DNA of 64,000 bases from Halichoerus grypus (Eukaryota > Chordata > Mammalia > Carnivora > Phocidae). The position numbers and the translations under genes were made by a program. Below the pieces are notes generated by a model that had not been told where the DNA came from, did no database searches, and saw only the letters and a list, made by a program, of their open reading frames with translations. Shown here one piece after another: positions 40,236-51,800 of the stretch. The stretch is from contig NC_135726.1 of NCBI RefSeq assembly GCF_964656455.1, positions 2,180,001-2,244,000 on the forward strand, in the 5' to 3' direction. How positions within the stretch are numbered: the first letter of the stretch is position 1; each line of letters begins with the position of its first letter.

Positions 40236-42640
40236 CCACTGAAGGGTTACAGAAATTATGATTCCTACCCTCCCCGCCAAGTCCAAGTCTCACTTCATTT
40301 TACAAACGAAGAGACTACAACATGACAAAACTCAAGATGAGTTTAAGGAAGCGATTATTGGTGATCTCCCATGATCCTAAGATGGCCATTATGTTCAGCT
40401 GGGGTGTCTAGTTCACTGCGGCCGCTGCTAGTGATCGTCAATGTCTGAGCGAGAGTTCCATGCATGCCGCACACCACGCAAAGTGTTCTGTGGCCATGCG
40501 CCCGCTAACGGGACCTGAGGGGCGGACAGACGAGCCCACCCAAGGCCAACAAGCTGAAGTTGCAAGAATTTGAGCCTTGCCTTCAAAACCTCTGGGCTTA
40601 CCCAGAATGCTGTTTTTCTGTCCCCTGTATGTGGGTTTTGCATTATGTAAAAGAAAAAGCAGGAGGTTTCCATCTGAAGCACTCTTGTGCTCTGTCTTCA
40701 TAGTAGGTGAATCCAGGGAGGTTCAGTCCCTAGTCTGCCTGGATAGCCTCTTCTGGCCACACAGAGGCACGGAGGGATGCAGGGAGGGGGTCCCCCCACC
40801 CCCCTGCCCTCCCGCCCTCCCACAAAGCATGTGACAGCGACTGACTGACATCTCAGGGAAGCAGGACCCTGGAGCCCGACTGCTCAGTCACCTCAAGTCC
40901 GGGAAGAGGACTCAGGAGTGCTTTCCCTTTCTTCCTCACCGAAGTCACGTTAGCCCTGAAAAGATCTTCAGAGACTGGATCTTCTCCCAAAGGCTCACCC
41001 TTCCCTGTACTATTCTGGACTGTTATTACTCAAAACACAGCCTGCCCGTTTGTCCCTGGGTGAGGAGAGCGCGCTGGCAGGCAAACACTGCTCTGGGGAT
41101 CACTGACCTGGAATCGCATTAGCTTTTAAATTTAATGTAAATATTGTGTGATCATGGGCTCAGTGCAGTTTGGAACAAGTCTCCCTTTTGCTCTCTTATC
41201 TGATTACCTTTTAAGAAAGCACCTCATTGTTCAGATTCAAGAATAACAAGTTTCCCCACATCCAGTCCCCTCAACCCTTCATTTCCCTTCTCTCTTTCTG
41301 TCCTATTCAGCATCGTCTAATTACAGAAGCATGTCTGTAAGTGCCTTGCACATCTGATCATCAGCTTTTCCCTTGTCCCCAACTCTTCCTCCATCTGCTT
41401 CCCGCCCCCTCCCCATTCTGCTGCATCTGGAGCAGTCCCCTGCCACTCCATGCCCAACTGACTGCTGAACTGTTTCCAAGTCACATCTCCCCTTTCCGGC
41501 CCTGGCCGCCTGACATGCTCAGCTGTAAAATACTCAGCTTCCAACTTGTGGTCCTCTCTGATTCCTCTCCTCTTGGACGACAGGCGGGGAGCAGAGCCAT
41601 CGCCCCGTTCCTTCCATTCGGATTTGGTCATGTTAAAGTCTAATTTTCAGGAGGCAAAATCATGACCCTCGTGCAGAGATAAAATGAACACATGCAAGAG
41701 ATTTTATGTGTGTCACTAATAAGCCGGTAAGTCGGTGGAGCCCGTTGAGAGGGAATGTGAAGAACAGATGTGTCTGTAGGCAGTCGGGAACTGGCGGCGG
41801 TGCTGTCCCAGGCACACGCCTGTTCATGTCTCTCGGGCAGAACGTGTGTGTCTGAACGAGTTGTGTCTCCACAGGACAGAGTTCGTTTGCACTTACGCGT
41901 GCAGGAATCGTCGGGGTTGCTCCGTGTTCTCCAACATCCAGGGCCACTGCCCAGCTTCCTCCGGGTGCCCGGTCCGCCTCCACCTCTTGGCCAAGTGCCG
42001 CTAGCGTCTTCCATTCAGCCAGGGTCACCGAAGACCCGCTAACCCTCTCGGCCCGTCTCAAAGTGTTTCACAGCTCTTCTAAATACTTTTTGCTTAAATC
42101 TACTCAGCATAGTCACACGGAGGGGCTGCAGTTTCCAGACCTCCTTTTAGGAAAAGCGTAGGGAGAACATGGGTGGGCAAGGGGGGAACCTCACTAGTTC
42201 AATGTAAATCTTCCAGAAATGACACTTGAGTCTGGGGAATTCTTCCGTGGCTCCCTATCATTTGCATGATAATTCCCAGATACTCCCATGTGGCATGTAA
42301 GCTCTTCCACAACCTGGCCATGATACATGTTTAAGTCTTCAAAAACATTTGTTAAAATAATACAAGGCAGAGATGAGAGAAGCACAGAAAGTGAAGGCCG
42401 TCAGCTTCCTCCATCTCTCAGACCTTTAGCATGGACCCTGGAAGAAAGAATAACCGGTGGCCAATCATCGATTCTTGACTGAGGGTCAGCTTGATGTTTA
42501 TTGAAAATTGTGTAAGCGTTTTATCAGAAATGCCCATTTCTTCCCAGAAGGATGTTGTGAATGACAAATTAGAAGGTTCTGTCCAAGACCAGGTTTAGGA
42601 CAACTTTTCATTACCGTCTTTCTAGAAGTTTTCTTGATGT
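40236..42640. other. Long unique stretch, no gene supported
   Basis: About 2.4 kb with no confidently recognised mobile element; a weak MIR-like word (TTCATTTTACAAACGAAGAG) occurs near 40294. A NotI-type GCGGCCGC lies at 40418-40425. CT-rich DNA at 41265-41430 and overlapping frames of 90-133 codons at 41.6-42.1 kb have no domain. This is the largest repeat-poor block in the window. Confidence 0.45.
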
Positions 42641-42650
42641 ATAAAATCAC

Positions 42651-42849
42651 TTTTTTTTTTAAAGATTATATTTATTTATTTGACAGAGAGAGACACAGTG
42701 AGAGAGGAAACACAAGCAGGGGGAGTGGGAGAGGGAGAAGCAGGCTTCCCGCAGAGCAGGGAGCCTGATGCTGGGCTCGATCCCAGGACCCTGGGATCAT
42801 GACCTGAGCCGAAGGCAGACGCTTAACCACTGAGCCACCCAGGTGCACC
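42651..42849 (-). mobile_element. SINEC (Can-SINE), full length, with target-site duplication
   Basis: Antisense tail (TTTAAAGATTATATTTATTT), body (GACAGAGAGAGACACAGTGA), GGGCTCGATCCCAGGACCCT and head CTGAGCCACCCAGGTGCACC are present. TAAAATCAC at 42642-42650 and 42850-42858 is the visible duplication. Confidence 0.94.
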
Positions 42850-42858
42850 TAAAATCAC

Positions 42859-43319
42859 ATTTATATTTACATCTACATCTATATAATTTTAAGCATAAAT
42901 GGTATCATTTTCTACCCATATGTCTTTTTCGATGTTATTCTTTCTTTTTTTTTTTAACATAAAGCATGTGTCGCAGCTCTTGTGAGGTATGGAATGTATC
43001 TGAGGGAAGTTGGAGCCCTATCTGCGTCAGCGCAGCACATCTCACTCTGGCCCACGCTGCAGGGCACCCCTTCTCTAGGTGCACTGACAGTTATTTAACC
43101 ACTACAAATTCTTCCAGTTTACTTTCCCACTACACGACTTTTCCCATTGGAGCCAGATTAATCCAGTGTCTTTCTGTAGAAATATCTCCCTTCCTGCTAA
43201 GGTATCTTCCCATTCGTTGTACCAGCATGAAGAATGTAGACACCACCCAAGTAGAGGAGGATGCCCCATGTGGAGTGGCTGTCCCCGCGGGGACTGGTGC
43301 ACACCGCCCTGCCTCTGCC
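42859..43319. other. Unique sequence, no gene seen
   Basis: No repeat was recognised apart from a T run at 42947-42957. Confidence 0.4.
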
Positions 43320-43410
43320 TGTCCCACCCATGCCCCTAAGCCATCCTTCAAGGCCCAGGTCAATTTTGATCTTCCTTAGGAAGCCATTCCTGATGACACT
43401 TATTAAAGTA
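43320..43410 (+). repeat. L2 fragment
   Basis: CATCCTTCAAGGCCCAGGTC, AATTTTGATCTTCCTTAGGA and AGCCATTCCTGATGACA match the L2 stretch that usually reads tcaggtctttgctcaaatg then aggccttccctgacc. Confidence 0.55.
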
Positions 43411-43589
43411 TAATTTTCAAGAAGTTAAAAGCATGTCAAACATCTACTGATGACTCATTAGTCAGGGAGACAGTAAGAAGCAATGGCTGTGTACAAGCTC
43501 GCACACGCCGTGTGCTCCCGGGGCACTGGGTTTCTCTTCCCGTCCTCCTTCCCTCCTTCTCTCCCATTTCTGTCCATAGATGATTCTAT

Positions 43590-43895
43590 GCCATGAGCCG
43601 TGCAAGAGGCGCTGAGAAGTCAGTGGTGAGTAGAACAGAAACAGTCTCTACCTGCTGGAACTTCCGGGTTCCATGAAAGAATTAAGCGCCTGTGTAGATG
43701 TAACATTACAGGTGGAGGTCAGTGTTTCAGAGGGAAAGCACAGGTGCTGAGGGGCGGTAGCAGGGCTCCAGGGCTGGGGGCGGGACCTGTCTTTGGCAGT
43801 GAACTTCAATGGGAGATTTGAGGGGGAGCAGGGCAGGTGTGATCACCTGGCCAGTGAGGGCAGGATGGGCAGGTCATTCAGGCCCTTGTGGCCTC
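43590..43895 (-). mobile_element. L2 LINE 3' region
   Basis: GAGGCGCTGAGAAGTCAGTG, GTCTCTACCTGCTGGAACTT, TCACCTGGCCAGTGAGGGCA and TTCAGGCCCTTGTGGCCTCC follow the antisense L2 order, diverged. Confidence 0.55.
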
Positions 43896-44002
43896 CATCC
43901 CACGTGTGCATTTGATTGGACATTCAGCAGGAACATAATTAACAAAACAGCAACCTCGCCTATCTGGGCTGCATTTGCGGGATGTCTTATAGGAGGCAGT
44001 AG

Positions 44003-44180
44003 ACCGTTGTGGTGAAAGTGGGGGCTCTGGAGGCCCATTATGGGTTCAGAGTGGCTGCATCACCTATTGGCTATGTGACCTCCCTGTGCCTTTGATTCCT
44101 CATCAATACATTGGGCAATGTAATAGGACCGCCATGTTGGAATGTGCGGCTATGAGCTAACTCTTGCCAAGTGCCCCGAG
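44003..44180 (+). repeat. MIR SINE
   Basis: GTGGGGGCTCTGGAGGCCCA, CATCACCTATTGGCTATGTG, ACCTCCCTGTGCCTTTGATT and CCTCATCAATACATTGGGCA follow the MIR order. Confidence 0.75.
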
Positions 44181-44719
44181 TAGCTCCTGACTCGTGGCGC
44201 TCTCTGTATGAGGTGTTGTCACACTGCTTTCCTTGGAAGGGCTGGAAGAAGCAGTCTGAAGTTGTGTCTTCACAGACAGAATGGGGGGTGGTCGCTGATT
44301 TATCATGATAAATGCCCAGCACCCCTCCTGCGCCCTGACTCTGTGGTTGCGGCAGCTTGCTGTCCCACCGTCTGTGTGCTGAGTCTTGTGTTTCACTGTG
44401 GTGTGGGGACCGGATATTAGTCATCTGGTGGGGATGTGGCTAAATATAAGATAAATATTGTTCTCCGTGCTGGTGAGTTTCCCAGGCCCAGGGACCGGAA
44501 CGCCATGGGTGGTGCTGAGAGCCAAGAAGAGTTTTGGATCCAGGAGCAGAGAGCTCTGGGTGGATGGTGCCCTTGGCAAGAGCCAGGATTGAGAATGGAG
44601 GCTTATGGGGTTCAGTTCGTAGAGACAGGACTCAGGCAGACTCTTGCACCAGAAAGAGGTCGACTCCTCACACCCTTCCTGCAGCTCACCTGAAACCTCA
44701 CTGTGCTGAGTTCGTATCC
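44181..44719. other. Unique sequence, no gene seen
   Basis: No repeat was recognised in about 540 bp. Confidence 0.4.
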
Positions 44720-45268
44720 ACATGACTCGCTTCTCTGCCTAAAGCCTCCCAGTGGTGCCCAGTGCTGCTAGTGTGAAAACTGAGACTGCTCCAGGGCCTT
44801 GGCCACATTGCCCAGCACCTTCCGCTGTCACTGCCGCACCCCTGCCTGGTTCCGGCTCACTGCAAGCGCCCCTCTGCACTCCCAAGCAGCCTTGCCCCTC
44901 TGCCTCGGGGCCTTTACTTGAGCTCTCTCCTCTGCCTGGGGACTTGTTCTCCATCATTTGCCTGGTTAACGTCTACAGTGTTTCGATTGTAACTCACATG
45001 TCACTTTAGGTCCCAGGTCAGCCTCCCCCCTCCCCCCATTATAAGTTCTCTCCTCACCCTGGCCCTTTTCTACCACAGCACTTCTGGAGGCCCAAATTCC
45101 ATTGTGTGCTTATTAAATTCCCATCTGCTTCGCTCCTTGGGGCAGGGGCATTATGTGGCCAAAGACTGGGTCTCTCTTGTTGATCATGATGCCCCCCCCC
45201 CCCCCCCACCTAGCACCATGTCTGGCACACAGGAGGGCCTCAGGGTGTATTTGTTGACTGGCTGGACA
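44720..45268 (+). mobile_element. L2 LINE 3' end, about 550 bp
   Basis: The sense L2 order is followed over its full visible length: AAAGCCTCCCAGTGGTGCCC, CTCGGGGCCTTTACTTGAGC, CCTCTGCCTGGGGACTTGTT, CACATGTCACTTTAGGTCCC, TACCACAGCACTTCTGGAGG and ACCATGTCTGGCACACAGGA. A 15-base C run at 45192-45207 replaces the usual CCCCAGCGCCTAG area. This is the best-preserved L2 in the window. Confidence 0.9.
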
Positions 45269-47609
45269 TGGGAATGGCTTCCCGGAAGAGAAAAAGGAGC
45301 AGAGTGGTGCTTTTTTGTGTGACCCTCCCTGACCATGAGTACTTGGGACGGGGAAGGGACACTTGGCTCTGGGTTGGCCAGATTCTCTCACTTAGAAATT
45401 TGGGATTTGGGGACACTGCTCTCTAGGGGTGGCTTGAATGGTGGGTGCATCACTTGTGAGCCATGGGGCATTTATATCCTGCTGTGCATGCGGAGAACCA
45501 GAGAAGGAGGCCTGGAGTCGCAGGGCTCAAAGACAGGACTTCCCCTGGCACTGGGCAGTTCTCCTTCATGGTCGTGCCAGGCCCAGGATGCCAGGCCGGC
45601 CCCATGAGATTTTATTGATGCTAACTTTCCATTCGGACCCTTGTGACTGCTCCCAGCTTCCCTCCAGGATGGGTGCTGGCTCTCCCTCCGCACTTACACC
45701 TTATAAACCACCGCTGTTACCCGGCTGGGGCTGCTTGTGTGGGGCAGTGCATGGCCCCTGGGAACGGAGAGTAAACAACTCAGTAATGTTTCCTTGCCCG
45801 CTTCCAGCTTTTGTTTGGTCTCAGAAGAAATAAAACCACAGACTTGAAGGTGCTCTGTGATCTTCTGCACCAGTGGCTTTCTTTATAAGGTGTTATGCAG
45901 AGTCTGCGTAAATCCAAACTCTGCAATGGGGTCGGTATTTCCCAACAGGTGCTGGGTGGGTTTAGGGTGAGATGTACCCATCCCATATCCCCAACCTCCT
46001 GAACAAATGTAGACGCGGGAGCTTGTTTTCTAACACGGTGCTCATTTACAAGCCAGGTGTCTGCTCACAGCCAGCTGCTTGGACCCCTTCTTCCCCCACA
46101 CCCAGCTCGATGGAATAGGGTAAACATGGGAGGATATTGAAAGGGGGGAAATCCAAGCCATGAAGAGGGCAGTCGTGGACCTGCGCCTCTGGGTCAGCTC
46201 AGCCAGGGCAGCGTGAGAAATGGCTCTCTCTCTCTGCACGCCCCTCTTCTCTCACTCTCTAAAACTGCTTCCTCCACACGGGGGCCCAAGGGACAGCATC
46301 CGCGCCTTCACCTCAGGCTGCTGGGGGCGTGCACGAGAGGGACCTCCATGCCTTCTCACTGCTGTGTGAAGTTTCAGGGAAGCACTCTGATTGGCTAATG
46401 GGGTCTCCCATGGGCCAATCAGCCATGGCCATGGAGACGGAGTCCTGTAAGAAAGGAGGGATGCCAGGGCCACAGACCTAGAGACCGTGCTGTGTGTCCC
46501 TGACACGGTCCTGCTACTATCTAGGCCCTGGGGGCTCGAGCAGATGAGCCCACAGCACCTCTAGCTGGCCACTCAGCAGCTTGCAGACTCCAGTGTACCC
46601 CACCCTCTAACCCCGTCAATGAGGGCAGGGACCAAGAGACCAAGGATGGTCAAGGACTTGCCTACATGCTAATCTCTGCCTTCTTGGACCCCATTACTGC
46701 CAGTCCTCCACATGTCCAAAGGATTAGCTAATCTTCGGTTCCCAGGATTATCCGCAGGGGTCCATAAAGCCTCCTGTTGGCCTGATGTGCTTGTCACCAA
46801 GTCCTGTCTGAGCTGTGCCTGTTGCCCACCGCACCCACTTGTAGTCTCTCTGATACACTGCCGGCCTACTTGCTTTTCTCTGCGGTGCCCAAATTTCAAA
46901 AGATTGGACCACTGAAACCTTTTCCCTAAGTTTCCTGCAAATTAAATGGGTGGCAAAACTTGACAGGAGCTGAGGTGAGTCTCTCTAGGTCTTTATTTCA
47001 CTCAGCGGGGCGCGTCCGTATGCTTTGCTGCAGGAGGAGCAAGGTCCTTGATCACAGCCGTGCCAGAGTTAAGACAGTGCGTGGTGTGTAACTCATGGCC
47101 TCCTTAGAATCCCCCAAGCTCTGAGCTCTGAAGCACATCTGGCCCCAGAGGCTGCCCATAAGGGATTGTGGACCAGTGACTGGCCTGTATCCTTGGCAGA
47201 GTGCTGGAAACTTCAGAGGGAGTGAAGATGGACCAGTTCTCCGAGGGCGGCTGTGATGCTGAACGCAGTAAGACAGAGGAAGCCCAGACAGCGTGCCTGG
47301 AGCGAAGAAATCCTCCCACTGATGTTGCTCTTACGTGGTCGGATCTTCGCCGCCCCCTCTGCCACTGGGCTTCCTCACAGGCTCCTCTCACAGATACTAA
47401 AGCTGACGGAACCTGCCTAACCTCACCAAGCTGGGACGCAGCCCTGCCAGGGTTGGCTCACTCCGGAACAGAGCACTTCCCGTCACAGTGCGACCTGCTG
47501 TGAAGTGTCCCCCAGGGGCTGCCGACTCATCACCTGCTCGCGGGGCTTCCTCCCCACCCCTTTCAAAGGTCCTGGAGTCGAAGCGCGCATTTAATGGGCC
47601 AGGGGGTGC
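45269..47609. other. Long unique stretch, no gene supported
   Basis: About 2.3 kb without a recognised mobile element. It includes an inverted CCAAT-box pair at 46387-46422. Open frames up to 131 codons overlap on both strands without family resemblance. Confidence 0.45.
46387..46422. promoter_or_regulatory. Inverted CCAAT-box pair (NF-Y-like), 9-bp perfect stem
   Basis: CTGATTGGC at 46387-46395 and GCCAATCAG at 46414-46422 are exact reverse complements across 18 bases. Each carries a CCAAT core with the flanks NF-Y prefers. No TATA box, CpG island or transcript start is evident, so promoter activity is only inferred. Confidence 0.35.
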
Positions 47610-47780
47610 CCAGCCACTTATACGTGTTACCTAACCCAGGTCTCGCTAGCACCCTGGCAAGCGGGTGACCTTGTTATTCCCACTTCATAGCAGGAAACTG
47701 AGGCACAGAGAGGTTAGGTAACTTGCCTGGGGTCACACAACCAGGAGGGGAGGCAGCCTTGATGAGAGGTCTTCAGTTTC
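47610..47780 (-). repeat. MIR SINE
   Basis: CACTTATACGTGTTACCTAA, CATAGCAGGAAACTGAGGCA, CAGAGAGGTTAGGTAACTTG and CCTGGGGTCACACAACCAGG give a clear antisense MIR. Confidence 0.9.
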
Positions 47781-47875
47781 GCCTCAGGGTCTGTGAACTC
47801 ATCCCGTTCATTGAGCTGCCAGAGTGTGGAATGAAGCCCCTGTACAAAGAAGCACCCTGCCCCGTTTCCCCACAG

Positions 47876-47990
47876 AGCCTCAGCCTCCAAAGCCCCCGCA
47901 CAATGGAACACAAGGGGAAGGCGCTGTCCTGCGTTACGGTGGTTCAGACAGGTGGAGGTACTAGCCAAGGGCACACCGATAGTGTGGGGT
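47876..47990 (+). repeat. MIR fragment (weak)
   Basis: GAGCCTCAGCCTCCAAAGCC resembles the MIR cctcagtttcctc segment, followed by low-similarity sequence. Confidence 0.35.
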
Positions 47991-48529
47991 GTGTGCTGTC
48001 TCCCCACGCTTCTGGGGTCATGTAACCAAACTTAGGGGAGCTGGAAGCAAAGCAGAAAGGTTGACGAAAGTCTCCTGTGATTACGATGACTGTCTGTGTC
48101 TGCTCCCTCAACCACGGCTCGGTGCAGGGAGGCTGGTCTCGTGCCTGGCGGAGCCCAGGAGGCATGTCTCACGCACCACAAGCCAGTGGTTTGCTGCCGC
48201 TCACATCACAAAATGAGACAAGAAGACTCTCGATGGCAGAGCACACCATTGCTCTGAAGCAGTCTTGCCCCAAACCTCAAACCTGAGCTTGACTGGGCCT
48301 CTTGATCCAACCTCTGATTTACAGGAAACCCAAAGGACAGAAGAACAGGTGAAATGATGCCATGGGGACGCAACCAGCTGAACCCAGACTGTGGGAAGCT
48401 GTGAGGTGAGCCGCTGGGGTCTGCAGTCTCTGTCGGCTGCTCTTACCCTCCAGGCCCGTATGTGTACCCAGAGCAAGTCACCTCGCCTCTCCATGCCTCA
48501 GGTTACACCCGTTTCCTACACACATGTTC
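47991..48529. other. Unique sequence, no gene seen
   Basis: No confident repeat. A MIR-like patch (GAGCAAGTCACCTCGCCTCT, CCATGCCTCAGG) occurs at 48471-48502. Confidence 0.4.
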
Positions 48530-48580
48530 ACAGACACACACACATACACGCATGTGCATGTGTGTGTATCTGTGTGTACA
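48530..48580. repeat. Alternating (CA)n then (TG)n inverted run
   Basis: CAGACACACACACATACACG is followed by CATGTGCATGTGTGTGTATC and TGTGTGTACA. The arms are near reverse complements, so the run can form either Z-DNA or a hairpin. Confidence 0.8.
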
Positions 48581-48624
48581 AGAGAGAGGGAGAATAATCC
48601 ATGTGATAAAAATGCTTAAAAGTC

Positions 48625-48935
48625 CTATCAAACAATTATAATTTGTGGCCTTTATTTGGATTCTGATACAAACTGTTAAATGATTCCTAACACGATGAGA
48701 AATTAGGAATGTGAACGCTGGCTAGCTTTGGGATGAGATGGAACAGTGGCTGTTTTTTAGGTGGGACAGTAGTACTTGTATCTGGATGAAAAGGGTCAGG
48801 GGAAATAAGATCAGACAGGAGTTGATCGTTTTGGAAGCTGGAAGCCAGGGGACCGGTCCATTGGGGTTAATTGTACTGCTTTTTCTATTTTTGCATGTGT
48901 TTAAATTTTTCCATAACAGAAAGTAAAGAAAGAAT
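48625..48935 (+). mobile_element. Old LINE-1 3' UTR (L1M type)
   Basis: GTGGCCTTTATTTGGATTCT, GATACAAACTGTTAAATGAT, GAATGTGAACGCTGGCTAGC, TATTTTTGCATGTGTTTAAA and TTTTTCCATAACAGAAAG follow the 3' UTR order of old L1M subfamilies. Confidence 0.65.
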
Positions 48936-49089
48936 GTGTTTACTTGCCTGAAGCAGAACTGCTTTTGAAAACAATTCCAGTGATATAAAAGCTAAGTAAA
49001 ACATAAAATTTCCTCTTTCTTCCAGTTCCGCATCCAGGTAACCACCGGCTCCGAGTTTAGTGTCGATTCTTCTAGGCTGCCCAGTGCTT

Positions 49090-49520
49090 GCATAAACGCC
49101 ACATATATTTAATGCTTTTTTTACACAAATGGGGTAATGCTATACACACAGGTCTGCAACCTGCGTTTTTCACTCTGCAGTGTACCGTGGCCCATGCTTC
49201 ACGTCCGAGCCCATGTCTTTCCGTAACCGCACGGTATTGCTTGGTACGGCTGTCCCGTAGCTGATTCAACCATCCCCTTAAGCAGACTTCTTGGTCGCCA
49301 CCATGAGCCCTGTGTCTCAGTGCCTGTGCTTGGCTCATGTGTCCCGGCGCATCCGTGCAGGGGTTTGCGTAGGACGGATTCCTAGAACCGCAGGGGTGGG
49401 ACACGGGCTGCCAAAATGTCCCCAGAAGGTGGTCCTCTGCCGACAGGAATGCGGTGACCTGTATCCCTGCTTTGCGTTCAAAGTGCCGTGGACCTCCCCC
49501 CGGATCATGGAAGCAGTATC
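49090..49520 (-). mobile_element. Old LINE-1 fragment
   Basis: AATGGGGTAATGCTATACAC, GGTCTGCAACCTGCGTTTTT, CACGGTATTGCTTGGTACGG, GGTTTGCGTAGGACGGATTC and CTAGAACCGCAGGGGTGGGA follow the antisense order of a common old LINE-1 segment. It is unusually CpG-rich for such a relic. Confidence 0.65.
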
Positions 49521-49979
49521 TGTGTTTTGAAGGAATTTGGAAACACCGAGCAGTGAAAGCAGGAAGTGAGCGTCAACCAGATTTTCGTCGTCTGTCCCTC
49601 CCTCTGCTCAGCCACACCGCTTCATAGTGCGTGCGGCCGCACGTCGTCCTGCGGCAACCACCGCCGCGGGTAGGCCGTTAACCACATCTGCTCGTTTCCT
49701 CAGGAGATATTCAGACAGCAGAAGTGATTGAGTGAAAGCTTTTGGCTTTTTTAGGGTTCTTGGGCTGGGCCACCAAAACGAGTAGGAGAATGTGTGTGCG
49801 TTTCGACCGCCGCAGGCAGTGTAATGGGGGGTCCTGTCTTAATACGTCTCAGCCAGGGCCGAGTGTTGCCGGTGAAGAGCTTCCTCTCTGTTGCTCCTTT
49901 TCAGGAGAGGCTTAGGCTCTGTCCTGTCACTGTCCCTCCTTTTGTTGGTGCTGAGGGCTGCGAAGTAATTAGTAATGTG
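49521..49979. other. Unique sequence with a CpG-dense core, no gene seen
   Basis: No repeat was recognised. About ten CpGs fall within 49629-49680, around a 14-bp perfect palindrome at 49630-49643 (CGTGCGGCCGCACG) that contains a NotI word. Confidence 0.45.
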
Positions 49980-50130
49980 GTTAATGACACAGAGCCTGAC
50001 GTCAGGCTGCCGGGGCTCAAATCCCCGTTTCTCCTCTGCACACTGGGGTTGTCACTGGTCTATTATGAAATGAGATGGTCCACAGGAAGTGCAGGGCCCG
50101 GCTCTGGGCACCGGGCGGGTGCTGAGCTGT
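49980..50130 (+). repeat. MIR SINE with internal deletion
   Basis: TTAATGACACAGAGCCTGAC, GTCAGGCTGCCGGGGCTCAA, ATCCCCGTTTCTCCTCTGCA and CCGGGCGGGTGCTGAGCTG match the MIR ends, with the middle missing. Confidence 0.65.
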
Positions 50131-51049
50131 GAGACCACGTGTACGGGAGAACATGAGACTGGAGCCATGGTGCATACGATGCAGCTGACAAGACGTGGCC
50201 TGAAAGGGGAGGTTAGAAATGATGCTGGCACTTAGGGCTGCATGTGAGGTGCCAGTGGAGACGTGGGGGGTGAAGTCCTCTGCCTCCAGGGAGTACTCCC
50301 TGAAGGCTTCCTGGCAGCGGCAGCAATGGCCCAGAGCCTGGAAGGACCAGCACGGGGCAGCAGGAGAATGGGGTCAGGCAGGAGCATGAAGGATGCTTCT
50401 CTCTCTTTTGGCCCGTGATTGCTTTCACTGGGGACAGTGGCCACCCTGAGGGCTGGGGGAGCGTGGGGCCTGGACAGGGACGGCTGTGCAGCAGAACGGA
50501 CTCAGTCTCACGGGGCAATTTTGTTTTGAATAATTAACTAACATAGCTGGGAAGTGAAGACAGAAAAATGTGGAAAAGTACTTTCCAGCGGGGGAACATG
50601 AGAATTTTCTGTTTTTCCAGTTGCATTAGTGCTGACAGGGATAAAGCTCAGAAGTGTTATACAATGTCTGTGTTTCTCAGGGACACTCGTGTGTGTGAAG
50701 CATGAAGAGTGGGCAGTGACAGCTCTACCACCGGCAGGAGCGGGGGCCAGCGTCAACAGTGCCATCCCGTGGAGCGTCCGGCAGCTACACGTCCCACGGA
50801 GCTCGGCCTGTGGCCGGCTGGCTTTCCCAGAAGGTAGGGGCAGCATCTGTGCGGTGCTCCCAGGGGGCAGGTGGGCGGCCGGCCTGCTGGCTCTCACAGC
50901 ATAAGGGGTGAGGAGCCCTGATGGGCAGAGCAGTAGACTGATGGTCCTGAGCAGTGATCGCGGGCCCCGCAGATGCTGGCAGAGGGTCACTGAGGGCAGG
51001 CGTCCGAGGGCGAGGGGCTGTGGGCTCGCCTCGAAGGACCCAGCTGGTC
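50131..51049. other. GC-rich unique sequence, no gene supported
   Basis: No mobile element was recognised in about 920 bp. A 179-codon minus frame (50538-51077) has no domain and overlaps + frames, as expected for stop-poor GC-rich DNA. Confidence 0.4.
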
Positions 51050-51145
51050 TCTGGTATTTACTGTGGTTTTGGGCCAACTCCTTAACCTCTCAGGGTCTGT
51101 AAACTGGGTGCAGTAGTGCCCACTGCACAGTGATACTAAACAAAT
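51050..51145 (+). repeat. MIR fragment
   Basis: TTTTGGGCCAACTCCTTAAC, CTCTCAGGGTCTGTAAACTG and GGTGCAGTAGTGCCCACTGC match the MIR core. Confidence 0.75.
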
Positions 51146-51231
51146 AAGGGAGCGTGCCATTCGGGGGGGGTCCAGTGCTGCACCCCATATCAAACACAGG
51201 GCTTCAAACAGCAGCTTGTGTGGAGGCCCAG
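51146..51231. other. Short unique linker
   Basis: No feature seen apart from an 8-base G run (51163-51170). Confidence 0.35.
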
Positions 51232-51800
51232 CATTCTGTGGGCCGGTTGAGGCTCGGCGGGCGGCTCTTCCGTGTGTCCCGGTCACACGCTGGGGTGGCG
51301 GCTGGACTGTGGCCCAGTGGCAGGGTGGCTCCCCGGCGCGGCGCTCTCGTTCCCCAGGGCCCCTTCCCACAGCTGTTCTCTCCAGCCACAGGGTGCTCCT
51401 GAGGAGGCTCAGGGCTCCTGGTGCCAGGTCTTCCTCGTACCTGGGTCTGGACAAGCCGCACGTCATGTCCTCCACACGCTGTTGGCCAAGTGGGCGCAGG
51501 GGCAGTTGGGTCATGGGAATGGGCGTGAGCTTCGACTCTGGCGTGTGCAGGCCAGAGCAGAACTGTTTAGGGCCATTTTGGAGACCAGCTTGCACGGGGG
51601 CTTTGCACTGGGCTGGCACGCAGGTGCCGGGCTCCGACGGGTTGCGCTGAAGTCCGGCCACATTGTGTATACAGGATTGCTGCCCGGAGGCCCCAGGCAC
51701 GGGCCAATTGCCCCTGCTCCGCCCCCAGGGCCGCCCCCTCCCGGCCTCCCCGTGACGCGGCCACCAAGGGCTAGCGTTGGGCGTCACGGCGGTTCTGAGA
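51232..51800. other. GC-rich, CpG-enriched segment (possible eroded CpG island)
   Basis: The first 120 bases hold roughly a dozen CpGs (GGCTCGGCGGGCGGCTC, CCCCGGCGCGGCGCTCTCG), well above the level elsewhere, and CpGs stay frequent to about 51790. Frames of 302 codons (minus, 50987-51895) and 201 codons (+) span it but are compositional. No TATA box or start is evident. Confidence 0.4.

Noticed and set aside
40280..40330. MIR-like word near 40294
   Set aside because: Only about 20 bases resemble the MIR core, which is below what I would call by eye.
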